Assembly: GCA_963669435.1 (NCBI GenBank)
Contig: OY770025.1
Coordinates: 186,001 to 250,000 of the forward strand
Reading direction: 5' to 3'
DNA length: 64,000 bases
Source: CALJFL01 sp963669435
Lineage (GTDB): Bacteria > Pseudomonadota > Gammaproteobacteria > Pseudomonadales > Halieaceae
The notes under the pieces are model-generated. The model was not told where the DNA came from. It saw nothing but the letters and a program-made list of their open reading frames with translations, and did not search any database. Made by a program: the position numbers and the translations under genes. Shown in pieces: positions 62,936 to 64,000 of the stretch; the first letter of the stretch is position 1; every line of letters begins with the position of its first letter.

Positions 62936-62955
62936 ATATCTTATATAAGACATAT
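62936..62955. promoter_or_regulatory. Candidate GntR operator before the catabolic operon
   Basis: The same 20-mer as at 55148-55167, with the 12-bp palindrome TCTTATATAAGA at 62939-62950. It lies 37 bases before the aldo-keto reductase start and 92 bases past the GntR stop, the position of the operon promoter. Confidence 0.7.
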
Positions 62956-63047
62956 CTTTTGTCAAGATGCCACACTGGCTATCCGTCGGTTATGGCGCTG
63001 TTACGGATTCGAAAGATTCAGGCAGCGCTGCTAGTCGAGAAGCTCTG

Positions 63048-63767
63048 CTAATCGAGAGAGACCGAGTAGACAAAGTCATTCGTGCTGCAGTATGAGCGAC
63101 TCCACTCCACTATCCGGCCGTCGATGGCAATGCTGGTACGCTCCACCAGCAACACCGGGGTATCCGCCTTTATCGCCAAAGCCTTGGCGGCATCGGTTGC
63201 ACAGGCAACCGCCCGCAATTCCTCCTTGACCTCCACCACGGTGATTCCAAAGGTATCCTGGTACAGGGTATAGAGTGCATTGGGGTAGGAGGTGAGCTTA
63301 TCGATGTCGGGAAACAGGGACAGCGGCTGGAGAATGGTTTCGTAGATGGTGGGCCTGCCCTGCAGTGATCGCAGGCGTGTCATCTCGCACACTTGCGCCC
63401 TGGCGGCAAGATCGAGATGCTCGCGTTCGGACGCCACAGATGCACGACGGCGGACAGACAGTACTTCTGTTTCGGGAATCAGGCTGTCGCCGCCGGGCTC
63501 CGAAAAGTGAAAAAAACGGAAAAAGGAACTTTCGGTGGTGTGCTCCGAAACGAAGGTGCCTTTGCCCTGACGCCGCTCCAGGAGCTTTTCCGCCACCAGG
63601 TTATTCAGGGCCTTGCGCACAGTGCCCTGGCTGACACCCAGTTCGTCTGCGAGTGCAAATTCGCTGGGTAACGCCTCGGACGGCTTCCACTCCCCCGCCA
63701 CCAGTCGCCCCAGCAGCACGTCGTAGACCTGCTTATAAAGGGGTTGGAAGCCAGTAACCAATGCCAT
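63048..63767 (-). CDS. GntR/HutC-family regulator
   Basis: A 239-residue regulator with a GntR helix-turn-helix (LPSEFALADELGVSQGTVRK, ALNNLVAEKLLERRQGKGTF) and a UTRA ligand domain (residues 85-239: EMTRLRSLQGRPTIYETILQ, ALAIKADTPVLLVERTSIAI). HutC-type members are mostly repressors released by a pathway metabolite. It is encoded just upstream of and co-directional with the operon that starts at 62899. Two copies of a palindromic site in the locus make it the likely local regulator. Confidence 0.94.
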   Translation of the reverse strand: MALVTGFQPLYKQVYDVLLGRLVAGEWKPSEALPSEFALADELGVSQGTVRKALNNLVAEKLLERRQGKGTFVSEHTTESSFFRFFHFSEPGGDSLIPETEVLSVRRRASVASEREHLDLAARAQVCEMTRLRSLQGRPTIYETILQPLSLFPDIDKLTSYPNALYTLYQDTFGITVVEVKEELRAVACATDAAKALAIKADTPVLLVERTSIAIDGRIVEWSRSYCSTNDFVYSVSLD

Positions 63768-63813
63768 AACTCTTCCTTTTACTGACGGTGGGCGTGCTTG
63801 TTAATGTATTGAG

Positions 63814-63837
63814 CAAGTATAGGGACAAGTATAGGGA
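63814..63837. repeat. Tandem 12-mer upstream of the GntR gene
   Basis: CAAGTATAGGGA is repeated head to tail exactly (63814-63825 and 63826-63837), 47-70 bases upstream of the GntR start. It may be part of the gene's promoter or a regulator site. No match to the TCTTATATAAGA site is seen here. Confidence 0.65.
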
Positions 63838-64000
63838 AAAGACGCCGAGCCCTTCCAGCCCCATTTTCTGCTTCGTAGTCGCGCGTGGCGACCCGGCGAC
63901 AGCACCGCCGGCGACAGTAAAACAGCGCTCTGGCCACCAACATCAAAAAATCAGTCTACACTGAATCAGGCATGGCGCACCGGCGGGGGCAGCGTGCGCC

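Overview
The window looks like chromosome of a marine gammaproteobacterium, most likely from the Cellvibrionales/Halieaceae area. Supporting signs are a moderately high GC content, large TonB-dependent receptors, beta-oxidation and sugar gene sets, and gammaproteobacterial gene orders (alaS-lysC-csrA-tRNA-Ser; purL divergent from mltF; secD-secF). The taxonomy is inferred from gene content only.

Layout. 1-3.7 kb: a TonB-dependent receptor, a decayed serine-hydrolase fragment and a MerR regulator. 3.8-9.4 kb: a four-gene beta-oxidation operon (acyl-CoA dehydrogenase, MaoC hydratase, hydroxyacyl-CoA dehydrogenase, thiolase) ending in a strong terminator and divergent from an XRE regulator with an MmyB-like ligand domain. 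9.4-14.5 kb: an accessory, partly AT-rich region with remnants of at least four insertion sequences, a GFA protein, an S41 peptidase and a higBA module. 14.5-25.8 kb: housekeeping genes (tRNA-Ser, csrA, lysC, alaS, HIT, Trm112, M23 peptidase, greB, a class C serine hydrolase, gcvP) with two fold-back repeats before gcvP. 25.9-30.3 kb: a TetR regulator with an MFS carrier and an NAD-dependent epimerase, then a beta-propeller protein. 30.6-36.6 kb: a two-protein RHS/YD-repeat locus with a variable C-terminal tip followed by two small AT-rich genes. 36.6-52.5 kb: panD, an ATP-grasp / C45 hydrolase / nitrilase group, secDF, purL, mltF, a glycosyltransferase, tadA and a metallo-beta-lactamase-fold gene. 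52.5-63.8 kb: a carbohydrate (possibly organosulfonate) uptake and catabolism locus.

The last locus is the most coherent candidate system. It holds a TonB receptor, an SSS symporter, a GH31 glycosidase, a SulP anion transporter, a TauD-type Fe(II)/2-oxoglutarate dioxygenase, an aldo-keto reductase and a GntR/HutC regulator. An identical 20-bp sequence, centred on the palindrome TCTTATATAAGA, occurs both before the TonB receptor and before the first gene of the catabolic operon, so both units probably answer to one regulator. The enzyme set resembles oxygenolytic sulfoquinovose degradation (glycosidase, desulfonating dioxygenase, 6-dehydroglucose reductase, sulfite/sulfate exit), but an alpha-xyloside or alpha-glucoside pathway is a real alternative.

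Single-base indels break alaS, the sulP gene (twice) and the metallo-beta-lactamase-fold gene. Because alaS is essential and normally single copy, some of these may be sequence errors rather than real mutations.
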